DNA of 39,811 nucleotides. Origin: Desulfococcaceae bacterium HSG8 (GTDB taxonomy: Bacteria > Desulfobacterota > Desulfobacteria > Desulfobacterales > 4be13). The notes under the pieces were generated by a model. That model searched no databases. It was not told where the DNA came from and was given only the letters and a program-made list of their open reading frames with translations. The position numbers were made by a program, and so were the translations under genes. The stretch is taken from positions 1-39,811 of the forward strand of contig JAUCGG010000025.1 of assembly GCA_030378015.1 (NCBI GenBank). The letters are read 5' to 3'. Shown in pieces: positions 30,459-39,657 of this stretch; positions within the stretch are counted from its first letter, which is position 1; each line of letters begins with the position of its first letter.

Positions 30459-33182
30459 ATGTCTGAAAAAACAAAAACAAATAAATTTCTGATCGCACTT
30501 TGTTTTGTAACATGCCTGTGCGCGGCAGTGATGCCCCGGGTAACAATGGCTGCGGATACAGACATGTGCTGTGAGAATATAATAAGGAATTATGATCCGG
30601 ACTGTGACGGGAAGATCGGTCTGGATGTGGCAATTCGTGCTTTGCAGATTCTGGCAGGGCAGACTGGATTCAGTATTACGGATGCACAGGGGGATATTGA
30701 AGATAATTTGGGGAGTCATTACCCTGTTACTAATACGAATATGAGATATGGCTTTGGCGTGGACTGTGCTTACCCACCTTGTGCCTCTGATGACGACAAT
30801 AAGCCTGATGACAGCGACAACGGAAATGGTCAGGACGATGGCAATGATAATGGTCAGACCCCCGGATGTACAGATGTCGGGACGCCTCGGGTATGTACAC
30901 AGCCTGATGGCAGCACCAGTGTGAAGATTACATGGGATGAAGTGCCAGGGACTACCTATTATCGTATCTATAGAAGAGTTGACAGTAAGGATAGCGGGGA
31001 ACTGCTATCTGCTAAGGACACCGGTCTGATAACCAGACGCTCCTATTTTTATAGGGTGATAGCAGTCAATAATAATGGCGAAGAAATCGCGATATCAAAG
31101 GAGGCCGGAGCGACCCCCGGAAGTTCGGTAACAGTGACAACAGCGACTCGGCCAACGACTACTACAACAACGACTACACTGCCTCAGTCGTCAACAACAT
31201 CCACAACGATAAAAACGGCCAATCTTGAAACTGATACCAACTCCGTCGGAATGAAATTCGTTAAAATTCCGGATGCAGACTTTTGGATGCAGTCCACAGA
31301 GGTTACCCGCGGGCAATGGAAAGAAGTGATGGATGAAGAGCCTAATGGGAAAGCCTGTGACGGAGGCGGTGAGAACTGTCCGGTTGAATATGTATCGGGA
31401 CAGGATATTGAGGATTTCATCAGTAACCTGAATGAGAAAGAAGATGCAGAAGGGGAATACCGTCTTCCGACTGATCACGAATGGGAGCATGCTGCCAGGG
31501 CAGGCTCTGATACAGCTTTTGCGAACGGCGCGCTTACAGTAGGCGGAACCTGTGATGCAAAGGATCCGAATTTGGATAAGATAGGGTGGTATTGTGCAAA
31601 TTCCGGCGGGAAAACACATCCTGTCAGCAGGAAATCTCCGAATTACTGGAATCTTTATGACATGCATGGAAATGTATGGGAAGTATGCCAGGATGAAGTG
31701 ATGCGGGGCGGAAGCGCGGAGCGTTATGCTGAAAAATGCACGTCAGCAGAACAGGAAACATTTTCCACAATAGCCACCAAGCTAGTAGGCTTCCGGCTGG
31801 TGAGGATTCCGGAAAAAGCTGTAAAACCCGCTACCCCGATAATTACCGCCAGTGCCCGGGACAGCAAAGTCGTTATTTCATGGAATAAGATAAGTAATGC
31901 CAAAACTTATAATATTTACTGGAAAAAAGGCAGTCACCCTGGTTCGAGTGACAAGAAAATAACCGGTATTGAGAAAGATGCAGTTAAATATGAGGTTTTG
32001 CCCCTGCTTAATAACACGACATATTACTTTAAGATGACCGCTGAGAATTCTGCCGGAGAAAGTAATCTGTCGGGTGTGAAGTCTGCTACGCCTAAGAAAA
32101 GTGCGGTTTCAATTCCCTCAGCCCCTGTTAATGTATGGGCAGTTCCCCCCAGGGGAAAAGAAGTAACGATTTCATGGGATAAGGTGGGAGAAAACATCAC
32201 CTATAATATCTATTTTTCTACGAAAAAAGGTATTAAAAAGAGCAATTATAATTACTGGACCTCTGGCATAATGTTGGAAGACGTTGGGGAGTCTTACAGT
32301 TTTAGCGGTTTGACGGGCGAGAAAAACTACTATGCTCACAATGTTACCGGTTTAACCAATGATACGACCTACTATTTTGTGGTGACAGCAGAAAATTCTG
32401 CCGGAGAGAGCAGTGAGTCAGGCGAGGTTTCTGCTATGCCAATGGAGATTGTAACATTTAATTGCGGTACACCTTTATGGATGGATTTTGTTCGTATCCC
32501 CCCGGGCACATTTATGATGGGAAGTCCGGAAGATGAAGATGGCCGTGATGATGGCGAAAGGCTGCATCAGGTAACCCTGACCAAGCCGTTTTATATGAAA
32601 ACTATGGAAGTTACCCAGTTTGAATACGAAAATATTATGGGCGATAATCCTTCATGGTTTTGGTATTTGGACTCTGCTTTAGCAGTGGAATACGTCAGTT
32701 TAGCGGAATTTGACATTCCAGCTTTCATCAATAAGATGAACAACCGAGGAGAAGGGAAATATCGCTTACCCACAGAGGCAGAATGGGAATATGCGTGCCG
32801 GGCAGGTAGCAGGACTGCTTTTGCCAACGGAGAGATAACATCCTTGGGGCGTGGTTATGATGAAGCCCTTGATGCGGTAGGATTCTATGCTTACAATGCA
32901 GATGTTGCTCCCAGATCAGGTGGTTGGAAGGAGCCAAATGCTTGGGGATTATACGATATGCATGGCAATATATGGGAATGGTGCCAGGATTGGTACGGAG
33001 ATTATCCTGATGTTGCTGTGACCGACCCCATAGGCCCTTCTTCAGGCTTAAAGCGAGTGGTACGGGGAGGTTCCTTCAGAGCTAAAGTTGAATACTGTCG
33101 TTCGGCATCTCGGTCAGACGTTTCCCCTATGACTGTTGGAATGACTATAGGATTTCGCTTGGTGCTGGAGAGAAATCCGTAG
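30459..33182 (+). CDS. secreted dockerin-like / FN3 / double SUMF1 protein
   Basis: A 907-residue protein from ATG 30459, preceded by AGGGAAAAAG. A signal peptide (to about VTMA, residue 30) is followed by a dockerin/EF-hand-like calcium loop, YDPDCDGKIGLDVAIRALQI (about 43-62), then an Asp/Asn-rich linker. An FN3 domain (about 140-220), a Thr-rich linker (about 225-250), a first SUMF1 domain (about 255-452), two more FN3 domains (about 455-660) and a second SUMF1 domain (about 668-907) come next. The second is complete (MDFVRIPPGTFMMGSPEDED, RLPTEAEWEYACRAG, WGLYDMHGNIWEWC). Its last block, RGGSFRAKVEYCRSASR, has Ala where formylglycine-generating enzymes have the first active Cys. The first domain is degenerate there. 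A surface binding role is more likely than enzyme activity. Confidence 0.85.
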   Translation: MSEKTKTNKFLIALCFVTCLCAAVMPRVTMAADTDMCCENIIRNYDPDCDGKIGLDVAIRALQILAGQTGFSITDAQGDIEDNLGSHYPVTNTNMRYGFGVDCAYPPCASDDDNKPDDSDNGNGQDDGNDNGQTPGCTDVGTPRVCTQPDGSTSVKITWDEVPGTTYYRIYRRVDSKDSGELLSAKDTGLITRRSYFYRVIAVNNNGEEIAISKEAGATPGSSVTVTTATRPTTTTTTTTLPQSSTTSTTIKTANLETDTNSVGMKFVKIPDADFWMQSTEVTRGQWKEVMDEEPNGKACDGGGENCPVEYVSGQDIEDFISNLNEKEDAEGEYRLPTDHEWEHAARAGSDTAFANGALTVGGTCDAKDPNLDKIGWYCANSGGKTHPVSRKSPNYWNLYDMHGNVWEVCQDEVMRGGSAERYAEKCTSAEQETFSTIATKLVGFRLVRIPEKAVKPATPIITASARDSKVVISWNKISNAKTYNIYWKKGSHPGSSDKKITGIEKDAVKYEVLPLLNNTTYYFKMTAENSAGESNLSGVKSATPKKSAVSIPSAPVNVWAVPPRGKEVTISWDKVGENITYNIYFSTKKGIKKSNYNYWTSGIMLEDVGESYSFSGLTGEKNYYAHNVTGLTNDTTYYFVVTAENSAGESSESGEVSAMPMEIVTFNCGTPLWMDFVRIPPGTFMMGSPEDEDGRDDGERLHQVTLTKPFYMKTMEVTQFEYENIMGDNPSWFWYLDSALAVEYVSLAEFDIPAFINKMNNRGEGKYRLPTEAEWEYACRAGSRTAFANGEITSLGRGYDEALDAVGFYAYNADVAPRSGGWKEPNAWGLYDMHGNIWEWCQDWYGDYPDVAVTDPIGPSSGLKRVVRGGSFRAKVEYCRSASRSDVSPMTVGMTIGFRLVLERNP

Positions 33183-33318
33183 GCACAACGATTCATAATT
33201 CTTCCCTCCTGTATATTAAAGAGGAGATATAAATTTATGATCGCGTTGTACAGCAGTTCAGTTCCTGTTTTTAGGATAATCAAAATATGCGGTTGTCTTG
33301 ATAAAAAGGCAAAAAAGC

Positions 33319-33346
33319 TTGACAAAAAAAATATTTTTAATAGAAT
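33319..33346 (+). promoter_or_regulatory. candidate sigma-70 promoter
   Basis: TTGACA at 33319-33324 and TAGAAT at 33341-33346 are separated by 16 bp. It would drive the gene at 33823 with a leader of about 470 bases that crosses a mobile element. The rest of 33183-33461 shows nothing recognisable. Confidence 0.45.
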
Positions 33347-33461
33347 TAATTGTACTATAGCCTGTATCGGATGACTTTGCGGTGTTTTTATTCACACAAA
33401 CTTAATCATAAAAGATTATGAAACCTGAATTGCTACATACGGTACAAGCTTTAATATTTTG

Positions 33462-33614
33462 GGCATCCTTCATAACAGCCCAAAAGTAGTTGACACTTTT
33501 CGGATTTTTTCAAAAACTGTATTTTTTTTATTTTTGCAATACAAACAGATCGTTACATAAAAAATAGGAAAATGTCATTTTTTGAAAAGTGTAAACTACT
33601 GAATGAAGGATGCC
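33462..33614. mobile_element. family D element with 8-bp duplication and divergent centre
   Basis: GGCATCCTTCAT and ATGAAGGATGCC form the ends, with AGTAGTTGACACTTTT and AAAAGTGTAAACTACT inside them. The flanks ATATTTTG (33454-33461 and 33615-33622) are an 8-bp duplication. The centre is AT-rich and unlike other copies. Confidence 0.88.
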
Positions 33615-33822
33615 ATATTTTGTTATTTTTTTAAGATCGTAGAGGAAATTGATTTCCGCAGAATGCTGAGTCTGATGTGCGACTGTTTCGTTGAACAGAA
33701 ATTTTTTGATAAAATATTTTAGGAAATGAGAGGGAGGTGATGATAAATAAGATAATGTTTTGTTATGAAAGTATGTTTTTTTAAGGTGAAAAAACAAGAT
33801 AGGAATTAATTCAGGAGGAGAG

Positions 33823-35373
33823 ATGATTAAAAATTGTTTGCTGATAGCTATGGTAATTACCTTGGTAATAGGCGGGTCTGCTTTTGCTCAACAATGTGTT
33901 AAGCCGATTACCAGTACAGAGGATGGGCGCAACTATCTCACGATAGAAACAGATGGAAGCGGGAATCCTTCAACATACCCGCTTCTTGATTATTACGGTC
34001 CCAACCTGGGGATTGGACATCCTGGTGAGTGCAGAGGGTGTGAAGTGGACAATGTGCCTTGTCCTAAGGGATCGCAAGGCCAAAACCCCGTATCCGATCA
34101 TTTTGATTTTGATGGGGAAAAATGGGTAGATTTTGACCTTGCTCCTTATGTTGGCCATGAGCCGGGTACGGATGAGGCAGGTAATTTGATGCCCGCTTAC
34201 ATTAAAACATATGGATATTGCGAACAGGATTTAGAGGAAAAAGAGGAACCGGTTGATCCTTTTAAAAGATTTTTGTTTGATATCTGTCTGTGTCCTGAAG
34301 CGTGTGTGGTTGCCGCCGGTCAAAAGATATCCATCCAGATGATGATTGATGCTGACGGAAATTTTGAGACTCAGGATGACGGGGTTTACTTTACCGATAC
34401 GGAGTTGGATAAGCTATACTTTGGTTACTACGGTTTCAGACTCGGAGATGATCAATATGTTGTTCAGGGCGAAGACCCTTGTCAGCGTCCAGAAATGTCT
34501 ATGCCAGACGGCCTCGATAATACCGAGGATCCAAACAATCCGGGATCACTTTTAAGTACGACGAGAGCTTTCAAGAACATAAAGTATTATAAGGGATATA
34601 CGGAAGACAAAATCAGCCGTAAAGGATTTTATGATCTCAGTATGTCGGGAGAGACAGCGAGGCAGGACTTACCGGGTTTGGGAGAAAAGTCGTTATCTGG
34701 CCCTATTCTTTCAAGGTCAAGAGCGGTTGCTTTAGAATCTGTGATTCAAAGGCAAGCTGATGGCACCTTCTCCGGCGGATACACCTTCACTAACAATGAA
34801 GATAGAAACTGTGTGCTGTGGATTGACATACCTGCTATGCGTATTGATCCTTTTCAGGTCGATACAAAAAATCTGAAGGGTAATACAGTAAGGCTGAGGA
34901 TAAGAGTGCTGTTTAATGTAACTGATCCTTCTATTTGTCCTGAATGTAATCCCCCTGACTATTGTGAAGTTATCCTGGATGTTGCAAAAATTTGTTGTGA
35001 TGATGAAGGCCCCAAGGAAGGCGCGGGTTGCGCATTCTTCCCATATGTGTTGCAAGGTAGCAACCCGTGGTCGTCAGGTGTTGCAATCACAGCTAAACAG
35101 GCTCTGCCTGCAAATGCATACTGCGACCTGACACTGATGGATGCTAACGGCCTTGAGGAGACATACAGGGCAGGGGTTACCAACTCAATCTGGACTTTCA
35201 TGATAGATGATATGATGCCCAACTTTTCCAGCGCATTTGCTAACGGAGCGATGTCCCTGCAAGTGAAATCCAATTACTCCTTGGACGGCTATTCGTTCCT
35301 TACCGACGGAACCTTCGGAGCAGGCACCCTGTCACGGGACTGTTGCGGCTTACCATACTGTACAGGTAATTAG
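33823..35373 (+). CDS. secreted Cys-rich protein with C-terminal PxxxxxxWxxG module
   Basis: A 516-residue protein. Start: ATG after AGGAGGAGAG. A clear signal peptide ends in GSAFA (residue 22). The mature part is rich in Asp, Gly and Cys (for example ECRGCEVDNVPC, ICLCPEACVVAAG, PSICPECNPPDYC). That suggests metal binding or disulfides in an exported protein, but I recognise no family. The last 110 residues, starting FFPYVLQGSNPWSSGVAI at about 405, resemble the three modules at the end of the large secreted protein at 36883-39387 (PHI-x-(3-5)-W-(W/S)-(T/S)-G-(I/V)-(A/G)-(V/I)). It is followed by a strong terminator. Confidence 0.75.
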   Translation: MIKNCLLIAMVITLVIGGSAFAQQCVKPITSTEDGRNYLTIETDGSGNPSTYPLLDYYGPNLGIGHPGECRGCEVDNVPCPKGSQGQNPVSDHFDFDGEKWVDFDLAPYVGHEPGTDEAGNLMPAYIKTYGYCEQDLEEKEEPVDPFKRFLFDICLCPEACVVAAGQKISIQMMIDADGNFETQDDGVYFTDTELDKLYFGYYGFRLGDDQYVVQGEDPCQRPEMSMPDGLDNTEDPNNPGSLLSTTRAFKNIKYYKGYTEDKISRKGFYDLSMSGETARQDLPGLGEKSLSGPILSRSRAVALESVIQRQADGTFSGGYTFTNNEDRNCVLWIDIPAMRIDPFQVDTKNLKGNTVRLRIRVLFNVTDPSICPECNPPDYCEVILDVAKICCDDEGPKEGAGCAFFPYVLQGSNPWSSGVAITAKQALPANAYCDLTLMDANGLEETYRAGVTNSIWTFMIDDMMPNFSSAFANGAMSLQVKSNYSLDGYSFLTDGTFGAGTLSRDCCGLPYCTGN

Positions 35374-35401
35374 TTTCGTTTCTGAGGTAATTGTTTCTGA
35401 T

Positions 35402-35436
35402 AATGGGGTGGGAATTTTCCCACCCCATTATTTTTT
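35402..35436 (+). terminator. rho-independent terminator
   Basis: A perfect 13-bp stem (AATGGGGTGGGAA with TTCCCACCCCATT) around two bases is followed by A and six T. It starts 29 bases after the stop of the preceding gene. Confidence 0.93.
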
Positions 35437-35501
35437 GTCGGCAAGTGAAGTTTATATAAATAACTACATGGAAAAAGTATAAGAAAGGGAAGGTTATCTT
35501 T

Positions 35502-35614
35502 GGACGTATTTATAAGTTGGGGGAGTAACTTTCAGTCCCGGAGGGACTTCTGAAAATAGCCCGGCAATTCATTGCCGGGACAATAAAAGCGACTCCCAAC
35601 TTGTAAATGCGCCC
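35502..35614. mobile_element. family E element, copy 2, with 9-bp duplication
   Basis: GGACGTATTTATAAGTTGGG and CCCAACTTGTAAATGCGCCC form the ends. GTTATCTTT lies at 35493-35501 and 35615-35623. Intact family F units (for example near 36516) have this sequence once, which shows the pre-insertion state. Confidence 0.9.
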
Positions 35615-35699
35615 GTTATCTTTTCCTTTTCTTATACATTTTCCCTGTAGTTGTCCGAAAACTACATGGAAAAAGTATAAGAAAGGGAAGGTTATCTTT

Positions 35700-35934
35700 G
35701 GACGTATTTATAAGTTGGGGGAGTAACTTTCAGTCCCGGAGGGACTTCTGAAAATAGCCCGGCAATTCATTGCCGGGTGAGGTCGTCCCCCGGATTATCA
35801 AGTCCCGTAGGACGACTGAAAAATCCGGTCGTCCCTACGGGACTCGGCAAATTTGCATATCCGACCCGGCAATGAATTGCCGGGCTATTTTCACAAGACA
35901 ATAAAAGCGACTCCCCCAACTTGTAAATGCGCCC
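35700..35934. mobile_element. family E element, copy 3, with 9-bp duplication
   Basis: The ends match copy 2 and GTTATCTTT lies on both sides (35691-35699, 35935-35943). It carries a longer interior with AAGTCCCGTAGGACGACTGA and GGTCGTCCCTACGGGACT palindromes. Confidence 0.9.
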
Positions 35935-36174
35935 GTTATCTTTTCCTTTTCTTATACATTTTTCCTGTAGTTGTCCGAACAACTACAGGAAAAAGTGTAA
36001 ACTGACAACTACATGGAAAAGTGTAAACTGACAACTACAGGGAAAAAGTATAAGAAAGGGAAGGTTATTTTTCCTTTTCTTATACATTTTCCCTGTAGTT
36101 GTCCGAACAACTACAGGAAAAAGTGTAAACTGACAACTACATGGAAAAAGTATAAGAAAGGGAAGGTTATCTTT

Positions 36175-36413
36175 GGACGTATTTATGAGTTGGAGTAACT
36201 TTCAGTCCCGGAGGGACTTCTGAAAATAGCCCGGCAATTCATTGCCGGGTGAGGTCGTCCCCCGGATTATCAAGTCCCGTAGGACGACTGAAAAATCCGG
36301 TCGTCCCTACGGGACTCGGCAAATTTGCATATCCGACCCGGCAATGAATTGCCGGGCTATTTTCACAAGTCCCTCCGGGACAATAAAAGCGACTCCAACT
36401 TGTAAAAGCGTCC
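36175..36413. mobile_element. family E element, copy 4, with 9-bp duplication
   Basis: The slightly shortened ends GGACGTATTTATGAGTTGG and CCAACTTGTAAAAGCGTCC are flanked by GTTATCTTT (36166-36174, 36414-36422). The interior is almost identical to copy 3. Identical target and position imply that the E-in-F composite was amplified as a block. Confidence 0.9.
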
Positions 36414-36797
36414 GTTATCTTTTCCTTTTCTTATACATTTTCCCTGTAGTTGTCCGAACAACTACAGGGAAAAGTGTAAACTGACAACTACATGGAAAAA
36501 GTATAAGAAAGGGAAGGTTATCTTTCCTTTTCTTATACATTTTCCCTGTAGTTGTCCGAAAACTACAGGGAAAAGTGTAAACTGACAACTACAGGGAAAA
36601 AGTATAAGAAAGGGAAGGTTATCTTTCCCTTTCTTATACATTTTCCCTGTAGTTTTCCGAAAACTACAGGGAAAAGTGTAAACTGACAACTACATGGAAA
36701 AAGTATAAGAAAGGGAAGGTTATTTTTCCTTTTCTTATACATTTTCCCTGTAGTTGTCCGAAAACAGCAACAATCAACTACAGGGAAAACACTTTAC

Positions 36798-36848
36798 TGT
36801 AGAACAATTTTTCAAATTGTTTAAAACGATTTGAAAAATCGTTCTACA
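36798..36848. repeat. solitary GAACAATTTTTCAAATTGTT hairpin
   Basis: TGTAGAAC and GTTCTACA ends surround paired CAATTTTTCAAATTG and CGATTTGAAAAATCG. This is the central hairpin of family D without the outer arms, and it lies 35 bases before the next gene. Confidence 0.75.
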
Positions 36849-36882
36849 TTTCTTATCCGCTTTCCCGAAAACAGCAACAAAC

Positions 36883-39387
36883 ATGGAAACAGAATGTCTG
36901 CCTGCCAGAACCGTGAGAGAATATCTGTTAAAAAATAATTCTTTCCTCTTAGTGCTTATCATAAGCCTTTCATTTTTTATTCAGACACCGGAGGTGAAAT
37001 GCGCCACTTATGAAGCCGACGATATCCCTTGGTCAGGCTATTGGTGGCCCAAAACCCAGGGAGGTCTGGTTACGGGCGAGGATTACCGGGGGCATCCTGC
37101 CCCGCTTGAAAAATATGATTATGTTACCACCGGTACTTACGAAGGCCCCGCGACACAGTTTGGCAAAGAACGTCATTATTCCCCGGATGCAGTGCCATGG
37201 GAAGGACTTTGCTTTTGCTGGTCTGCTGCTTCTATTTTGGAGGAAGAACCGGTTCACAAGAGTGTCTATAAGGGAATTCTTTTCCGTATAGGAGATAAAA
37301 AAGGACTGCTGACTGCTGCTTATTACGGTGCCCTGTACAATATCCATTCCACAGATACCCCCGCAGAGTTCCATGAGATATTGGAAGAGTTTATTGCACA
37401 TCAGAAAATTCCTGTTATCTTGGACATAGGAACTGACGGTGAAAGCTGGAATCACCCGGTTTTCAAATATGATACGAATTATACACGGGATGGCAGCACC
37501 CGGCATTACACCACCATGATCTATTACGCGGACGATCATGTAGAACCGGACTTTATCGGCACAGAGGTCAGGACAAAGATATATCATTATTATTTTGTTT
37601 CAGATGAAGACGGGAACATAACAGAAGACGGCTGGGAAAATGAAACCACCCCGCCGGTAATGGCCTACGAACCCTTTGGCACATCCCCTCGGAACCCGGA
37701 CTTGGATTACGACACAGTAAAAGAAATTGTAAGCAGCACAGACGACCCTTACGAAGAAAATAACTCTCTTGAAAGCGCGTCCCCGTTATCCGCGGGCACT
37801 CATACCATGATAGGGACGGACAGCGACTATTTCAGGGTTGATCTGAAAAGAAATGATAAAGTGAACATACGCGCGGTATCAGAAACAGGAAACGATATCA
37901 GCCTGAAAACATACACCCCCGAAGGCATCCTGATCCAGGAGACAGCCGACAGCGAAGAACAGTTCATTTCAACAGAAGACACCCCTGGAACCTACTTCTT
38001 TGAAATCATTCCGATAAATCCCTCTGCCGAGCCTGATTATGAACTGATTCTCCGGCATGATTTTTCTTACCAGGGAATATTCCCCCTTTATCCCGCGGGC
38101 CAATGGGAAAGTGAAATCTCCCTGCTGACTCCCAATAAAAACCCGTTCACAAAAGACAGGATAACGATATCCCTTGTAAACCAGGACGGCACTCCCCGAA
38201 CCGTTTTTACAGATATTTCTCTGAAACCCCACCTGATCGGGATGCCGGATGAAGATTTCGGACTCCCCCCGGTGACCGGAAACGAATATATAAAAGTGGA
38301 CTCAGACACGCCCTTCCGGGGAACCCAGGTTGCAACCGCGGAAAATTTTGACCTGATGTTAGGAGCAAATTTTATTTCCCTTGATAAAGCTTCCGCGGAA
38401 CTGTTTTTCCCCCACTTTGCCAAAAAATGGGGCTGGAAAACCATTTTCGGGATCATTAACACAGGAAACCGGACCCGGGAAATATCACTGGACTCCTATG
38501 ATCAGGATGGATATATCCTGGCATCAGACACCCTTGAACTCGCGCCCGGCCAAAAGTGGGAAAGAGACACATTGCACATCAGCATCCTGACCTCAGATGC
38601 CAGAACCATGAGTGCCTCGGCCCTGGGCGGAGCAAACTGCCTGACAGGTTATACCACCTTTCTTAATCCCACAATCGGCTCCGCAGGAAGGGCACTCGTC
38701 CCCCTGACCCCGGGCGGCCCCGCCCTTGTGATCCCCCATATCGCTTCCGACGACCACTGGTGGACAGGCATCGCAGTAATGAACACCGGGGAGGAAGATT
38801 CAACCATCCTGTTTTCCGCTTATGATACACAAGGAAACCTGACCGGCCTTTCCGAATATGTATTAAATGCAAAACAGAATTTTGTGTACTATGCCCCGGA
38901 CATATTTCCCGACGCCCCTGCCGAAGATATCGCGTCCATTACCATTGTTTCCCAAGACGACCAACCCCTGTGCGGCCTGCTGCTTTACGGCACAACCGAC
39001 GAATTTCAACTGGCCGGGCTTCCCATCCGCCCGCCTGCTGCCTCATCCCTGTACCTGCCTCATATTTTATGCAGTGATCCTTGGTGGACAGGGATTGGCA
39101 TTACGAATGCTGATGATATCCCCGCGGAAATCACTTTCACGCTATTCGAAGGAAATGGAAAAATTCTCAGCACGAAAACAAGCCGCATGAATCCGAACCA
39201 GCAAATGGCCGTCACCGTGAAAGAATTATTTGATGATGTCTCCCCGGATGCCAGATACATGAAAATCGAATCTGACAACGGGCAGCTCATGAGCGGTATT
39301 TACCTGATCGGTACAAATGACGGGCGGCAGTTGATGGGAGATGTTTTGGAGGGAAATTCCAAATCTCAATATCCAAATTCCAAATAA
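36883..39387 (+). CDS. secreted transglutaminase-elicitor-like protein with PPC domain and three C-terminal modules
   Basis: An 834-residue protein. A hydrophobic signal or anchor (about residues 19-35) is followed by an N-terminal domain (about 40-285) resembling the transglutaminase-elicitor family: IPWSGYWWPKTQGGL, then WEGLCFCWSAASILEEEP with candidate catalytic C110, and GESWNHPVFKYD later. A PPC-type beta domain follows (about 288-385, DDPYEENNSLESASPL, TDSDYFRVDL). The rest holds three repeats about 107 residues apart (from about 508, 616 and 723), each beginning (F/I/L)PH(F/I) and containing W(K/W)T(I)(F/G)G(I). ATG 36883 has no ribosome binding site; GTG 36916 would also leave a signal peptide. 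The last residues (NSKSQYPNSK) are read from an ATTCCAAATC-type repeat. Enzyme activity is inferred from pattern only. Confidence 0.7.
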   Translation: METECLPARTVREYLLKNNSFLLVLIISLSFFIQTPEVKCATYEADDIPWSGYWWPKTQGGLVTGEDYRGHPAPLEKYDYVTTGTYEGPATQFGKERHYSPDAVPWEGLCFCWSAASILEEEPVHKSVYKGILFRIGDKKGLLTAAYYGALYNIHSTDTPAEFHEILEEFIAHQKIPVILDIGTDGESWNHPVFKYDTNYTRDGSTRHYTTMIYYADDHVEPDFIGTEVRTKIYHYYFVSDEDGNITEDGWENETTPPVMAYEPFGTSPRNPDLDYDTVKEIVSSTDDPYEENNSLESASPLSAGTHTMIGTDSDYFRVDLKRNDKVNIRAVSETGNDISLKTYTPEGILIQETADSEEQFISTEDTPGTYFFEIIPINPSAEPDYELILRHDFSYQGIFPLYPAGQWESEISLLTPNKNPFTKDRITISLVNQDGTPRTVFTDISLKPHLIGMPDEDFGLPPVTGNEYIKVDSDTPFRGTQVATAENFDLMLGANFISLDKASAELFFPHFAKKWGWKTIFGIINTGNRTREISLDSYDQDGYILASDTLELAPGQKWERDTLHISILTSDARTMSASALGGANCLTGYTTFLNPTIGSAGRALVPLTPGGPALVIPHIASDDHWWTGIAVMNTGEEDSTILFSAYDTQGNLTGLSEYVLNAKQNFVYYAPDIFPDAPAEDIASITIVSQDDQPLCGLLLYGTTDEFQLAGLPIRPPAASSLYLPHILCSDPWWTGIGITNADDIPAEITFTLFEGNGKILSTKTSRMNPNQQMAVTVKELFDDVSPDARYMKIESDNGQLMSGIYLIGTNDGRQLMGDVLEGNSKSQYPNSK

Positions 39388-39600
39388 ATTCCAAATCTCA
39401 ACCCTCAAATCCCAATTAAGGGATATCCCAATAAATAAAATACCCGTTGCTCGCGGGGGATTGACAAATCCCCCGCATGTGCGGGGTTCGGATTTTGTCA
39501 ATCCGAACCGGGCAGCACAGGGGGCTCCGTTTCCCGAACCGGGTATATTATTTATTTGGAGTTCCCTAAATTCCAAATCCCAAATAAATTCCGAAATGTT
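39355..39600. repeat. ATTCCAAATC-type tandem repeat split by a family B element
   Basis: Irregular repeats of AATTCCAAATC and ATTCCAAATAAATTCC run from the end of the preceding gene to about 39600 and are interrupted at 39420-39566. Confidence 0.7.
39420..39566. mobile_element. short inverted-repeat element, family B, copy 4
   Basis: GGGATATCCCAATAAATAAA and TTATTTATTTGGAGTTCCC form the ends, with TAA at 39417-39419 and 39567-39569. The cargo is GGGGGATTGACAAATCCCCC plus the TTCGGATT...AATCCGAA part, as in copy 1. Confidence 0.88.
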
Positions 39601-39657
39601 GCCGGATTGAGCAGTTTCGGAATTCAGATGAAGTCACATTTCACATTTCAATAACCC

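Larger units (their letters stand above)
35462..36790. repeat. 1.3-kb array of long palindromes (family F)
   Basis: The array repeats a unit of the form AACTACATGGAAAAAGTATA...AAGGTTATCTTTCC...TATACATTTTCCCTGTAGTT, a palindrome of about 75 bp with variants. Units are separated by GTCCGA or by AAAGTGTAAACTGACAAC, the latter matching the arm of family D in reverse. Three units are interrupted by family E elements. It fills the gap between two secreted-protein genes and encodes nothing convincing. Confidence 0.88.

Noticed and set aside
35767..36689. Short frames in the palindrome array
   Set aside because: Low-complexity readthrough of repeats, for example repeated FPCSCQFTLFPV; no start signals.
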